A DNA stretch of 64,000 bases. Origin: Trogon surrucura. Taxonomy: Eukaryota > Chordata > Aves > Trogoniformes > Trogonidae. The notes beneath the pieces are model-generated. The model saw only the letters and a program-made list of their open reading frames with translations, had not been told where the DNA came from and did no database searches. Shown piece after piece: positions 12,601 through 27,600 of the stretch. The stretch's first letter is position 1, and each line of letters opens with the position of its first letter. A program made the translations under genes and the position numbers. The stretch is taken from positions 119,895,161 to 119,959,160 of the forward strand of contig CM036618.1 in NCBI GenBank assembly GCA_020746105.1, in the 5' to 3' direction.

Positions 12601-15600
12601 AAACTTGTCATCCCGAAGCTTTGAGCTCTGTCTTGCTATAATCGGAGCGTGATTGCGGTGTGCTGTGGAATAGGTAGGAGACTGGGCAGTAAAATAATTC
12701 CTGGGTCTAGCCTGATGGACTGAAGAGGTACTTCATGGTCGCACTCAAAGAGTTGTGGTCAATGGCTCGATGTCCACATGGAGACCAGTGACAAGCGGTG
12801 TTCCTCAGGGGTCTGTTCTGGGTCCAGTGTTGTTCAACATCTTTGTCAGTGACATGGGCAACGGCGTTGAGTGCACCCTCAGCAAATTTGCCGACGACAC
12901 CAAGCTGTGTGGTGCCGTGGGCTCGCTTGAGGGAAGAGATGCCATCCAGAGGGACCTTGACAGGCTGGAGAAATGGGCCAGTGCAAACTGCAGGAGCTTC
13001 AACAAGTTAAAATGCAAGGTCCTTCACCTGGATCGGGCCACTCCTAGGCACAAATACAAACTGGGCACAGAGTGGGTTGAGAGTAGCCCTGAAGAGAAGG
13101 ATTTGGGGGTGTTGATAGATGAGAAGCTCAACATGAACCGTCAGGGCACTCATGCAGCCCAGAAGGCCAACCCTGTCCTGGGATGTATCAGGAGAAGCGT
13201 AGCCAGCAGGTCAAGAGAGGTGATTCTCCCCCTTTACTCTGCTCTTGTGAGACTCCACCTCAAATACTGTGTCCAGTTCTGGTGTCCCCACCATAAGAGG
13301 GACGTGGATCTGTTGGAGCGTGTTCAGAGGAAGCCACAAAGATGATCCAGGGGCTGGAGCACCTCTGCTATGAGGACAGGCTGTGGGAGCTGGGATTGTT
13401 CAGTCTTGAAAAGAGAAGACTTCGGGGAGACGTAAGAGCTAATACCTGAATACCTAATACCTGAAGGGATCCTACAGGAAGGCTGGGGAGGGACTTTTTG
13501 CAAGATCGTCCACCGATAAGACAAGGGGAAACGGGCTTAAGTTGAAGGAGAATAGATTTAGATTAGATTTTAGGAAGAAATTCTTCAGTCCGAGGGTGGC
13601 AAGACTTTGGAATAAATTACCCAGAGGTATTGTGGCTGCCCCCTCCCTGGAGGTGTTCCAGGCCAGGTTGGACAGAGCCTTGAGAAGCCTGATCTAGTAG
13701 AGAGGTGTCCCTGCCCGTGACAGGGAGGTTGGATTGGATGATCTCTAAGGTCCCTTCCAGCCTAGGCCATTCCATGATTCTATGATTCATCTAACACCTT
13801 ACAAGAAGTAGAAAGTATAATTTAAAAATCAAGAAATTAAGAAATTGAGAAACTAAGAAAGTATAAGGTATTTAAGATGCATAAATATAAAAAGGTAGGA
13901 GTATGGGCCGGTTTCAACAGTACAGTTTATTTCTCTTTGGCTGCACGGTATGTTAGAAAAGATGTAACGTGCTCAATACGTAAAAGTGTTTTCAGTCGTG
14001 ATGTAATAAAACGTGTCCTGCTCTGCTTCCCTTTTGCACGATTCTCCTTCTATCAATATTAGCCACGGAAAACATTTGCTGCGCAAGCACGATTAGGCTG
14101 AATTTCTAATCTGTTTCCAGGATGGTGAAACCAAGCTAACAGTAAGGAACGTGCAATTGGCTCAGGCCAGTCGTCACTTTTTAATACTGTCGCTCGAGAA
14201 TGCTAGATTTCATACCTGAGCAAATACAGTTTGGAGGTGTCTGAAAGGATACTTCAGATATATTTCTAGAACTATCTAATCTTATTTTAGAAGGGCTGTG
14301 TAGTGTGAAATGTGAGTTCAGCATGGACTTTTTTTAATAGAAGGCTCTTACTCAAGCAAGATTTCATGCTACAAAGCCTTTGAAAAAGAGGATGGGACCA
14401 AAGGTGGAAGCAGTAATAGGTGTTGTAGACGGTTGAAGCGAGAGCTCTGCTTTATACAATTAGAAAACTCTTTATGGGGTTGAATTACTCTATTATTCTT
14501 GTTTCCCCTGTATTCTTTAGGAGGGGGAAATTAATTTATTTTCAAATTATGGTTTGATATAGAGTTAGCAAAGTAGATGTAGCTTGGAACCCTTTGAAGA
14601 ACTGATGCTTTGACTTAGTTCCAAGCTGTAAAAGGGTGGAGAGCTGAAAATAAAGCTGGTTCAGTTGTAGGATGTAATAGATGGCTGCATGGGAGACAAT
14701 AGAGAACTTGCCTAATTTAATTGACTTTGTGGTGGCTGGTAAAACAGCACGTGGTGTTACGTGTGCGCAGTAGAATATAAATCTCTGCCTAATTTCTGTT
14801 GTAGTTTTCCTTCATATTCCCAGAATACTGTATTGCAGATGCTTTTTCAGATTGTTGAAGATGCTGGATTCAGTTTAGATGGTCACATGAGTATTGCTGG
14901 TGTGTTTGCGTGCTGTGCAGCAGTTTTCCTTTTCAAAGGCCAGTTACCTTAATCTGTATTTAATAAAGATAAGCAATATATGTATGTATTATAGTAAAAT
15001 GGTTAACTTTTGCTGCATACTGAGTTTTCATATTTAACAAATAGAAAGATAGATGTATCAGGAATTCTTGTGCCTGGTTTCAGCGTCTGCTTGTGTGTGA
15101 CCATCTGTATCAAGAGTGAATGACAATAGTACTCTCAAACCAATGATTTGTATTTGAAATATTTGCTTTGACAAGATTTTGATTCCTCTGTTTACAGTAT
15201 TTCAACTTATATTTATCGGAGGTGAAAATACTTCATCCTAAACAATCAAAAAAGTTGAACAATTGCATTTCTTTCATTTGATTCCGCCAGAAATTGTTAC
15301 TTTTTTCTACCTTTATTTTAACTTGATGTTTACTTTTTACATTTTAGATTGCACTCTTGGATTCTCCAACAGCTTTAAGTATGGAAGAAAAGCTTCAGCA
15401 GAATGAAGCAAGGGTGAGTTATAATTTCGTAAAAGTTTTTAAACAAGAAGAAAGAAAGAGGGGGTGGGTCTGGGTGCAAGAGTGTTTGTAGTTTTGGGGA
15501 TTTCTTATTTTTTTTTACACACAACTAAATTTTCTCCCACGAAACAGCATTGTCTTTGGTGCTTTTAAAAAAAAAAAGCACCCAACATACTATGTAAATA

Positions 15601-18600
15601 GTTTTGTTATCCTTAAACTTGTAATCCAAAAACTTGTTATCCATAAACTTGTAATTTTGTTATCCTACTAATGTAAGATAACAATATAACTAAAAACAAA
15701 GTATGTCTTTGATATTTATATAACATTTTTATTTAACAAAATTATTTGCTCCCAACCCAGCTTGCCTTAGTCAAATTAGTATGTTTGTAAATAGCTTTTA
15801 TTCTTTATTCTGTCATTTTTTCTGTATACTTGCCTGCTTGTAAAGCCACTGCAAGCTCTTTTAAAGAATAGTGTTATTCGGACTTTGGAAGAGAAGACAG
15901 GAGAATACTTGGAATCATTCAGCTACACGGTCACAAATACTTAGTTTTAAATATTGTCAACAAGATGCCGGTCAGATATAGGTACGATGCCTTTAAAGAA
16001 AAAGAATAGGGGCTTCTTAGCTGATTTAAATGGTAAGATTTACAGTGGTGCTGCTTAAACCTTTACAATTAGGGAAAGAATGTGTTGCTTCGAGAATCAT
16101 GTTTTGATGTAAATAATTGGTGCAGTATCTGTGTTTTTCTGGATTCCCATTGCTAATAGCAATTTTCAAGACACGTTGAAATACTTTTTCGGCGAAATGA
16201 TGCTTCAAATATAAACTTGATGACAAAAAAGGTCTAGATATGTGTATTAGTGTGAACAGCAGCTGCAAAGCAGACTCCAGGCTTCTCCATAAGCCAAGTT
16301 TCTCCTCGGAATTAATCTTCCACTTCTGAAATATGTGCAGGAATCCTCGCTGTGTTGTATTCAATAATTAAAGTAGGATCTGCATAGCGGTGCTATTAGC
16401 CTTTGGTCGCAAATAATTTTATTTCCATATTTATACTAGGTTTTAAAAAGTTTTTAGCTGAATCAGAGGCGGGTGATAGTATTGTTAGTACGTGCAGTTT
16501 GCTTTTATTTTTGTGCACAAATGAGAAGCTTTTATCTAAGGGTAGCTGATGAGTATGAACTGCTGACTATATGCTAATTAGAGTGTGTTATTCATGCTCT
16601 GACAGTAATCGCTGCTTGTCCCGCTCAAAAGTGTCGGCCCCTCTGCGTGGGGAGTATATCAAGCATATTTTATTATCTTTTGTCAGCCTCGTTAGAAGGT
16701 TATGTGATAACTAGTCATGATAATTGCAATAGACATAATTACAGAAAATTCTTGGTAGATATTGCAGTGGTTATAGCTTTTTTTTTGATAATTGAATGAG
16801 TGCAATAATTAATTTGTTTATACAGATCTGAAGACTTTATCACCATATTTAAATAATCTAACAAATACATGGTGGCTTGCTTTAATGAATTGGTTTGTCC
16901 TTTTCTAAGAACATTTTTAAAATTGTTTCTGAGGAATAAAAATTGTGTGAATAGGCTTGCAAGAGACCTTCCTCATGTTTTTCTTTAATCTTCTTGATTA
17001 TTCTTTTTGTTTCGACCTTCCAGTTAGGAACACTGGGGGGTGATGATGATGCATTTAAAAATGTGGTTACTTCTCTTGTAAATTGTGAGATACAGGTAGA
17101 GATACAATGGTTTTGTAGGTAAAGTTACAAAACGACACAGGTGTCTTATCTGCCGAAAAGCTGGGGAAGAAGAAGTGAATTCAAACGTAAGACTGTGAAG
17201 CAATTTCATGGGATTACTCCATTTCTTTGAACATACCTGCAATTATATGAAGTGGCTGGCTCTGTCTTTTGTTTCGTTTTATACTATAAATAAGAATATT
17301 GTGATTTTTTTAAAATTCTTCTTTTAGAGGGAGATATTGTAGACCTGGCCATCTATTGCAGGAGCAGCAGTGCTCTTCTAAAAAGAATTGCACAAATATT
17401 TAGTCCTTCTCTGAGGATGCATTATCGAGGACTTCAGAAGAGATGTGATTTTTTTTTTTTCAATATTTATTTTGTTTTACAGGTACAAGAACTGACCAAA
17501 GAGTGGACAAACAAGTGGAATGAAACTCAAGATATTCTGAAAGTAAGGCAAATAAATAAACTTCCAACTTGGCGGTTGAACTAGCCTTAGCATTTCTCCC
17601 TCAGAAAAGAAAGATGTTCCCATCCCAGGCTTTTTTTAAATAACACAAAATTTTCTCCATCTTCTTTTAGCTTATTCCAAAGAATTAGTTTTTGAGGGCT
17701 TTTAAGAGTAAACATTCAGACATTGTGGTATTTTTGAATAAGATTTAAAGTAATATTAATACAAGTAATAAAATAAAAGACTCTTTCTTCTCTTCACCAT
17801 AGAGACCTCACAGTGCGAAACAGCTTCTCTAATAAATCTTTAAATTACTGAATGCTTTTATTGAGTTGCAAACGAAGAAAACCTGGGGCAGGAGCAAATG
17901 AATCTATCACACGGTTGCTATTTGCATCGTATCAACAAAATCTGGGAATAATCACCTTTTATTTACATTGGATACCTTGGTCTGTGTGATGAATAGTGGC
18001 TACAGGTTTTTGAATTGGCCTCCAAATTCATGTTTCATTTCATTCAGAAATGGCTCATAAACTTGAAAAACAGCTTTCGATGGGATTTTGCAGCTGGATC
18101 TCCTCCAGTAGGTCTTTATCACGTTGCGTTTTGTACATTTAGTACAAGAGGGCAACTGGATTTTGATGCTGTGTTTTTTTGCATAATGTAGACCGAGATT
18201 TTTCTGTTCTCCGCATGTGTGTTTCTTTTCCTGCTCTCCAGTTGTCCTGGTAAGATGTTACAGCGGCATTTGGCTTGTGATTAAGGTGACAGTCGGAGGT
18301 GATATTTTAATGAGCTACTTTATGATTCCATACACACATACAGAGGAATAATTCCCACTTTTTTTTTTTTTCTAATCTGGAATATAGACTAACATTTTTT
18401 TTTTCCCTAGATGTTTTAACTATTCTGTTAAATAAATTTTGAAAACAAAGCTTAAGCATTCCTGACTTGCTGTATATGCTGAACATCAACTTGTATATGC
18501 TGAACAAAAACTTCTTTGGAGTGAAGCTCAGGCAAGCAATTTTGAAGTCTCCTTATCTGAAACTTGTTTTTTTTTGTGTAGTTGAGTCTTTGCTGTTTCT

Positions 18601-21600
18601 CACTTCTGGAGTCCTTTAAATTTTTTCTTTAAAGTTCACCACTATGTCTTTTATCCGGCTTCCAAATACATTGAGAATGGCTCCATGATTAAAAATCAAA
18701 ATAAACCACAAATAGCGTAGAGAACAGAGCAGGGTTGGTAACCGCCTGGCAGATGGCGTGACAGAACGGACTGTTTAATGTTTGTCCAGATACTGAACTG
18801 GAAGTTGCCATTTGCATATTCCTCAGAGATGTTTTGGGCCCAATCTGCGTTATTTTCTTATTTTTGAAGCATCTCTACGAACACAGAACCTTATTAATCC
18901 TCTCTTTGCTCACATCTGGATGGGGGAGTTCGCTGCCACATGGCGAGTTTGGGTCAATCGTGGAAGTGAACACGATGTAACATATGGGAGGTATTTAAAG
19001 CTTTATGTTAGAAATGCACGGACTCTTGCGCAGAAATTACAGAATTGCAGGAAGTGTTAACTGAACAATTCATATAAACAAGGGGAAGCTGCATTTGTTA
19101 AATAGCTGAATATAAAGGATTTAAATTCAGAAGCTAGAATTCTACTTTTCTGGTACTGAGCTTTAGTTTTAATTAATACAGCTTCTGTATTTTGTACTTT
19201 GATATGCTGATACTTGAGTACTTGGACTTTTCTTTTGTTTCACTTTTGAATTAAAGGCAGTTGATAAAACTTTCTTGGCCTGAAAACCCTGAAAATCTGC
19301 GAAAGATTTCTTGGTTGTACTGTTTTATTTTAGGCTGTTTCACTGAAACTATCGGTATTTTTATACGCTTCTTGTTTAACAACCGCTGAAATCACTGCCA
19401 GGATACGAGTGGGAAAGGACTCTTCGGAATTCTGCCAGGCTGAGTTGCTGGAAAGCAGATTTTTAAACTCTGGAAAGCAGCAGCATTTCTTGTAACAGAC
19501 TCGCTCTAAGTTCACGGGCTTTTTTGTTCCGTTACTGAGGTACCCCCTTCCTGCCCACCTTCATTTGTAAAACTGCCATCTCTCGGCACCCTTTGAGAAG
19601 CGAGACTGCCTTCATCTGTCCGCCTTTCTGCAGGCACCACCGCAACTTTTTCTATGCCCTAAATTCATAGGTTTTAGGGCATTCTTCATTAAGAGACTCA
19701 GAACTTCCCGTTTGTGTTTCTGTTTAAAACCTGCTTCCCCTGGGCTTGAAGTCCTGAGATAGTTCCTGCCCTGCAGCAGACTTGGAGAATTACAAACCTT
19801 TTGCTTTTCAGTGCCTAACGCTTTGCTCTAGACCTTTCAGGCAGGTGATTTTGCAAATTCTTGTAAACAGCCACCTATAACCTATTCATATATGCCTGCT
19901 AGGTGCAAGGGCACTTGCTGGTAGCTGAATGGGATTTCCTGCTCTCCCCTATGTAGTTACACCTTTGTGGACTAAGTTTGTGTGGTTTTGAATCGTTCTC
20001 GTAGGCTGATGAGAAAAATCTGTTAATATATAAGTACAGAATAATTGAAAAGACTTTGCATAAGCCTTGCAAAATACAGGAAGCCAGATTCATTAGGGCG
20101 TGCTGGTGTCTTCTACTAGATTAACAAATATTGTTGGAAACCTTTACTGAGCTTTTACTGACAACACGGTGCTTTCACGAGGCCTGACAAAGAAGCGCTG
20201 CGTACTGCTTTGCAGAGAGGATGCTCCTTGTTTTAAATTAGAACCAGCAACATCTAAATGCTACCTTGAAAACAATTCGTAGAGAATGGAAAATACCATC
20301 CAGCTAGAAAATACTGAGAAAGAGAGAATACTGCGCGAAGGCGAGCTTTTGATAAAAAAATGGTTGGCAGCTCAAATTCAATTATTTCAGCTGGCACAGT
20401 GCCACGTGTGCAGCTGACACACGCGTCCCAGGATTCTTCCTTATTTTCTCTTGTAGCTTTTATCCCCTTTTGACATTTATCTCTGTGCAGTTCACTTGGA
20501 AGTTATGGTTTTTCCGGGACAGTCTGCGCCTAAGGCTGGGTGTGTTGGACTCCTCTATCTTTACGCGTCGTCAGTTCTGGATTTGGTGCGGAGTCTGTAT
20601 CGCTGCGTGTCATTATCAGCTGTGAACATCTAGTATAATCCTTCACATATGCTCTTGTCAGATTGGATGTGTCTTGGCCCGGTGATGGCAGCGTTGGTAG
20701 CGTGCTCTCTCTTTCCTGGGTTTGGAAGAAGTCCATTTGCAGGGCGGCTGTCTGGGTTCCTCTGGAATCTGAACCGTGCTCAGCTAAGTCCAAATCTCCT
20801 TGTTTTCCGCATGCAGAGATTTGGGTGCTGGACACATCGGGGGGGTTTAAGTTTGTGCTGGCTCTGCATGAAATATTCTTTATAGCGTTCGCGTGGCAAG
20901 TTCGTTAATCTGAAGTGACAAGCGTTGTTTCCTGTGACATTTGCTTTCATCCTTGACCCCCTCGCTGTAACACAACATGGCACCCTAACCTTACTAACCT
21001 AGTGTTGCAATCAGTCCCCTGGCCTTCTTTGTAGTCCAAGAGAGGAGATTTTAATGCTTAGTAACCTTAATATTATGTGGAATGATGCTTCAGCATTGGG
21101 TAAAATGCTGCGTCGAAAGCCAAAGCAATAGCTTTTGATTTGGAGCCCACAGACTTTGGGTTATTTCCTTAAATGTCACCAGCTGGCAAAAGAATTGCAC
21201 TTTACAAACCAGCGATGCTTTACGTTGCTTCTCCAAGTGCGCCGCAGCCTCAGCACTTACTTAACTCTAAGGTTTTGCTTTCATCTCAACTCTCATTGAA
21301 TTTTTCTATGGATTTTTTTTTTTTTCCTTCTGCTAATGTTCTACTGCACACAGCTCCAAAAAGAAGAGGAGGAGGGAAGAAAAGCTGTTTGCTCTCCTTC
21401 CTTAGTTTAGTCCTTTTTGTATTGTTCTGTTAAAGATCAGTCCTGAGGTCTGTAATTTCTTTGGGTGCCTTCTAAGATGTTAGGGTAACCTATCCAACTT
21501 TCGATTTTTTTCTCTTTCTTTGAGGCTCTAATTGGTACAAAACTTCTTTTGATGTGGCTGCTATATTTGACTGCATGTGTTGTCATTCTAGAGATCTTTT

Positions 21601-24600
21601 TACCTTTACTGGCATCTTATTTTTGTCATCTTTTGTCCATGTTCCAATTTCTTTCTCTAACCTTTAGCAGCTTTAATATTAATCTTTTTAAAATGTGTAC
21701 TCCTTTATGTAATTCTCTGCTGTTTTTTTTTCTTTTCAACTTTCTTTTACATTTCTTTTTTATTGTTTGCATAGAAATGGATTTGACTTTTCACTTTTGC
21801 CTTTCTGATGCCATTTGTACCCAGCATCAAGCTACTTAGTTGCTGGTTTGGTGGGCGTTTTATTTTTAAGTAGATTCAGTGTTACCCTTTATTTTGGTAT
21901 CCTGTTTGATTCTAAGCATGCCATTAGCTTTAGCTTTGTGTGGCAGAGCTCAACTGGTGTCAAAGGACGCGGAGAGGATCTGCCTCCACAGAGTCTATTA
22001 AAAGACAGCCTTTTGTGTGCGTGTCTAATTGTCGTGATCAATAGTTTAACTAGTAGCTGCTTCAGCTGGCCTCGTCCTCTTGGATTTAGTGGCAAAGCCT
22101 CACTTCCATCAATAATACTAATTCAGCTGCAGCACTTTATCGCGTGTTGTGTAAATACGCTATTGAACGCTGTTTATTTGATCCTTTTTTCTTTTTTTTT
22201 TTGCCCTTTGGTTGTGTACTGCTTAATAATAAGTAGGTTTTTATGCCTTAACAATGGTTCACAGAATCACAGAACGTTAGGGGCTGGAAGGGACCTCAAA
22301 AGATCAGCTAGTCCAGCTCCTTCCTGGGGAAGAAAACTGCATGTCTGTCTTCAAACATTAACATCTATCACTGGTTTGATTTTTTTTTTTTAATATCATG
22401 TTTCTTTTTGGGGGAGCTGAAATACTCTTAACCTGTGGTGAATAAATAGAGACTAATACCAATACCAGTTATATTGGTAGGCATACTCATCTCAACTGGG
22501 GAATTTTCTTTCTTTTGGATTCTTGGCTGTACCCAGCAAAGACGTGAGGAGACCAAAACTCAAAGTAATTGTATTTCTCTTCGTGAGGTGCTGATTAGGA
22601 TGGCAGAAGCTAATAGATTTTGATTTTAATAATTTCCTTTCCGGGCTGGCTTGTATACCATAGTGAACTCTGTCAAGAACAGTTTGCTGTGTTCTATATA
22701 AATGCTGCGTTAGTCTACATTTATTCGTGCTTCCAGATAATTTTGAAACCAGTTGCTGGTTTTGAAAAAAGGTTGCTGAATGTTATTGAAACACCAGTAT
22801 CTCCGTGCTTTTGCCTGTAAGGCTGGGCGTACATTACCATTTTTCCTTTTTATCCCTTTTTGTTACTTCCTATTAACCTTGCCTGGTTTGTCTCCTTTTC
22901 CTCTTCTCACTTGATCTGCATTTGTTTTCTTCATTCTCTCAGTCTTGGTTTTAACAACCGGGGGTGCAAAGTGCTCTCAGTTAACGCCTGTGACTCTCAC
23001 ATAACGTTCTTGTGTCTACCAAGTCTGTGGTTTCATGGCTGTAGGATAGAGAAGCTGTGCAAGATCTTGGGCTCCTGAAGAACAAATTTTAGAGCTTTTT
23101 AACAAGTACTTATTGCATCACCACTAATGGTGGGAGTCCATTAACTGTGGCATGTGCTGCTTCTCCAAAAACCAGTACTTGTGATCACGCTTCCCCATTC
23201 TGTGCTGTTAGGAACCAACAAAATCTTGTGAGTTTTGTGCCTTATTCCATTATAAGATTGGTAGAACATTAGGAACCTATTGCATAATGTAGTTTTCCTA
23301 AATCGCTAATGAACAGCTGTATTGTGGGTTTTTTTATTTTGTTGATTTTTTTGTTTGCTCGCTTGGAATTGAGAAACGTATAAATTACATAAAATTACGT
23401 GATGAACAAAAAATACGTCCTGATGTTTGTTACTATTTGTATCAACCTGATAATTTTATCATGGGGTAAATTGGGTATTGGAAAACCGCATTTTCTATGA
23501 GGTTTTTACAAAAGATGGCAATAGAGACTTTAATCCTGGCCTTAAAAGGTACGTGTCACTTTTTGAGACTTGTAGACATACACCTTTAGAACACAGGCTC
23601 AAAAAGGGTTGAATTTACAGGTGAAATAAAACAAAGGTAATCACAGGAGTGCTGTGCATTTATGTACAAAACAATGTATGCATGGTACTGTATTTAAACG
23701 GTTCATTTTCAGCTTTGGCATATGTGTTTATTTGTACGTTTGGCAGGAACACCACTTATTTATAAGTTTTTTTTCCACATTTCAGCAAGTGAATAATTTT
23801 TCTAGTTAGACATTGATGTTGCATTTTGGTTCGAATGTCTGGCGTTAGCTGTGTTTGAAGCATCCCTGTGTACTTTTAATGGGAGACTTTAAATCTGTAT
23901 TTTCGTTTGGGCAAATTTGATTTGTTCTTTTGTAACTTCTATTTGTCATCTGTATTAGACAACGCTTGTTGCGTCCTTCCAGATTTTGTTTCCTTCCTAC
24001 ATGCTCTGTCTTCTGCTTGAGTTTTTAAGAAAGAGGTTTAAAAACCACTGCGAAAGGCAGATAGGATTGTGTATCTATGGAGCTGGCAGAAAGAATCTAA
24101 GCCAGATGTTGCTGCTGAATTTGTTTTCTTTTCTAAAAGTTGATAGAATAAATACAGTAACAACTCTACTCCTAGGCATGTTTGCTTTCTCAACAAGTGT
24201 TTGCCCTCCAACCATTATGTAATATATGTACATTTATCAAACTGAGTTTATATGGGAAGGAAAAATGAACATTTGCATTAAGCAGTCTGTTATTAGCATA
24301 TCGTGCTTAATAGGATTCCCTTCAGCTCGTCTGTGAATGTTGTGCAGAAGACAAGACACTAAGAAAGTTTTAGAAGGGCTGCTGTTAATTAGTCTTGTGT
24401 CAGAAATCACACAAAAAATGACAATAACTTCTTTCTCTTGAAACCTCTTCATATGTGATTTTGGTTTCTTGCACTAGATGTCACTGCAGATACAAAAATC
24501 GGGTTCTTCTGCATGCGTAATTCAGATTTAATTCAGATATTTTAAGGCTTTCAAATAATTTGCAATATCTTGACTTTCATTGCTGTTGAGATCTACTAAA

Positions 24601-27600
24601 ATAAATTTATGAGAATGCCAAAACATTGGTTTAGGAGCAAGTCCTAAAGAACCGGAGGAACTGTTTCGACAGAAGTGCTTCTGAACAACAGATCAGAGGT
24701 GGGATGTGCTATGAAGTGATGATGTACATTCAGAATTATTGCAATTATTTGTCAGTGCACTTTCCAGCTCTTCATTTTCAAATGACTGGACGTCTAGAAT
24801 GTTTGACAAATTACTTCAACTAAAGGCTTTAAAATGCATTTGTTTTCTTAACTTTGTAGGTGTGATATTTTAGGGTTATAAAAGAACAGTTTCTGAGAGA
24901 AGTAGTATCTTTTTATTTGGCCTGGTAATATAGTTGAGAAGGCAAAGGGGATTTTGGACATACGGATCTTTGACGAGGCCGCTTCTGCGACTTGCGTTCT
25001 GCTTTTATGGATCTTGCAGTTGAGAAGCCCGTAGCGATAATACGCGGCTTCTATTTATAACGGTTTCTTTTATCATTTTTCTCTTCATTAATCACTTCTG
25101 CAGATTTATAATTGAATTTCACTACATTAAAATTTAATAAGTTTATTGGGTTTTTTCCATCTTTTTTTTTTTTTTCTGGAGAAAGTTGCTTGACTAAAAG
25201 GGAATATTTACTGTTCTCAATCCTTGTACGGTATTTACCCACAGGTCCTGCCTCCTGAGCAATGACAAGTAATAACTACTTTAGCTCTCGGTTTTATTAA
25301 GGTTTGTTTTCTTATAACTGGCCTTGTGCACTATTTATTTATTTCCCAAGTGCCAGCAGTTGCTGACAGCGGTTGTAGTCCATAAAATCATCTGTTCTGG
25401 TTAGAATATTTAAAGTTGGGAGATTACTAAATGTCACATAGCTTCTCTCCTCAAGCCTCTTTGGATGGACTTCTTGTCCTTTGGGGCTTGGTTCAGAATC
25501 AGGGACATAAAAACATAACACCACCCCCCCCTTTTATATTGTCATTAAGATAAAATTAATGTATTTTCATGCCAGGATCTCTATACTATTAGCTAGCACA
25601 CATATTTCTGTTTTGTAATTTGACTTTGGAAGGAGATCATTCAAACGTGATTTGTTTCACTTTAAATAGACATTGATTTTTTTTCATGCTGTATTACTGA
25701 ACAGATGCCATTATTAAATGATGATTATTACTTGACACGATCATCGCCCTTGCTTCAGTCTGCTGAGTACGCCTAGGTCAGTGCAAACCGAGGAGGAGAA
25801 AAGTACGGTGGAGAAAAATTTCCTATGAGAACAAACAAACAGAAACTTTTCAAGGGGTTATATGGCTGTCCTGAGATACACACTGCTCTTTTTTTTTCAG
25901 GAGAGCAGCTCTCATTGCTCTTCACTCACTAATAATTTTTTTTTTTCGGTGCTTTGTCCGCTCTCAGCATTGGTTTGCTGTTTGTTAGAGGAACAAAAAA
26001 TACTAAATTGGGAACTGGTGCTCCTGATCTACCGTAGCTCTTTTCCTAATAGAGATGCTATTGAAAGGGTCCCAGCCACCTGGGGAATGCTGAGTGGAGC
26101 AGTCAAAAGTAGATTTCAAAAGAAATAGTTGTCTGATTTCAAGTCTCTCAGCCACCTGCGTTCGTCTCATTAAGAAACCTCCTTTCTCCCTTGCAGCCTC
26201 TTTAGCTGCTTGCGATGCCCCTGTGGTAGACTGCCCGCTTTTAACTTGTAGCTGCTGCTAGGAAGTTGTGATTAAGAGATGCCTAATGCTACCGATTGTT
26301 TTTTATTTCAGTTTTAAATAGTTTCTCCCACTTGAAACCACCTGGACCGTCGGAGAAGCACCGTCGGGGGCCGGCCGTCTCTGCGCTCCAGCCGCAGATT
26401 AAGGCGCGGTTGAGTGGTTGATCCAGGCTGTGCATTCCAAAAGAGGCCCTCCGGTTTCTAGGAATAACCATACTCCCAAGTATTTTCCTGCTGTCCTTCT
26501 TACAACTGGGTCCCTGCATTTGTAGATTATCCAGGCCATGCTTGGCTTTAATCCATCCGTGGGGCCTGGAGGCGGTTTTCAAGAGAGAGGGAGTCAGACA
26601 GTGCGAGTTGCTTTTGAAATCCTTTCTACGGCTCAGATGCCACTTGTTCAACAATTCCTCCTGGGCATTTGATCTGCTTTTCTATTAATTTTCTTGTGGC
26701 AGGAAGGGGAGCTGAATTGAAAGCAGTGGAAGCTCCTGATGTAGCCTGTAGAAGAAAGAAGAAATGCACTCTGAAAGCTGTTTCTTCTAAAGGATCCGCA
26801 GAGAAGTAGCAAGAAGGAGAAAAGGCAGCATGTGAATTCCTCATTGGACTTGGCTATGGGAGGGTAAAGAAGCATTCCAACATCAATGTTTTAGATGAAG
26901 AACACACCTTTATCTTGAGTCCCTCACAAAGGAACTGTTTCTAATGGCAGCGTGTATCGGATATGTAATATTAGAACTGTTTTATTCTGCTGGTGTTTTT
27001 AGCAGTACATTGAGGAATTTATTACTGCACGGTTCTGATAGCTTTGAGTGCGTGATAGTGTTGAGCACCTCACTTAATGCCTTAATTGGCAGCTGAGCGC
27101 AGCCTGGATCCGTACAGCCCTGCTGCAGTAGAAGTGCTGCTGGAGTGATGTGGTTGCTCTTTGTTCTTCCGAGCTATAGAGATGATATTTTTAATGAAAT
27201 CCACTAAGAGATGCTTGTTAGCGCGGATGGCAGCGCAAAGCTGCTGCTGTTGCAATCGGGCCATATTCCTGAACAAAGTACAGGGCAGGTCCAGTGTCTG
27301 ACTACCCTGTGTCTCTTTGGGTTCATTCACTCTCTATCTCGGTAGCTGGGCTGGGAGGGACAAGAACATGCTGGCAGCCTGTGCACTTTCCTCTGCAAAA
27401 CACTGAGCTATTGCGTTGCTGGTCTGGGATGGTTTTCCTCTGTTGTAGTTGTTGCTTACCAGTATGCACAGTCCTACCTCTGTCTTCCGTTTCTTTCACT
27501 AGCAAGGGTTACAGGTTGGCCCTGAGGAAGGGACTAACAGATTACTAAAATAATCTCTTGCTTTAGATTCATCTCTGCAGAAGTAGAGATTAATTTCTAG

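Larger units (their letters stand above)
12407..15347 (+). other. KIF16B: KIF16B intron 7 of window
   Basis: 2.94 kb, GTTAGC to ATTTTAG. About 1.07 kb of it is a sense-strand CR1 copy (12715-13789). A degenerate 8-bp repeat follows at 13831. Nothing recognised from 13870 to 15340. Confidence 0.88.

Noticed and set aside
21815-22393. 192-codon plus-strand open frame with hydrophobic stretches
   Set aside because: T-rich DNA gives Phe/Leu-rich frames by chance, and this one runs through a CR1 remnant at 22259.
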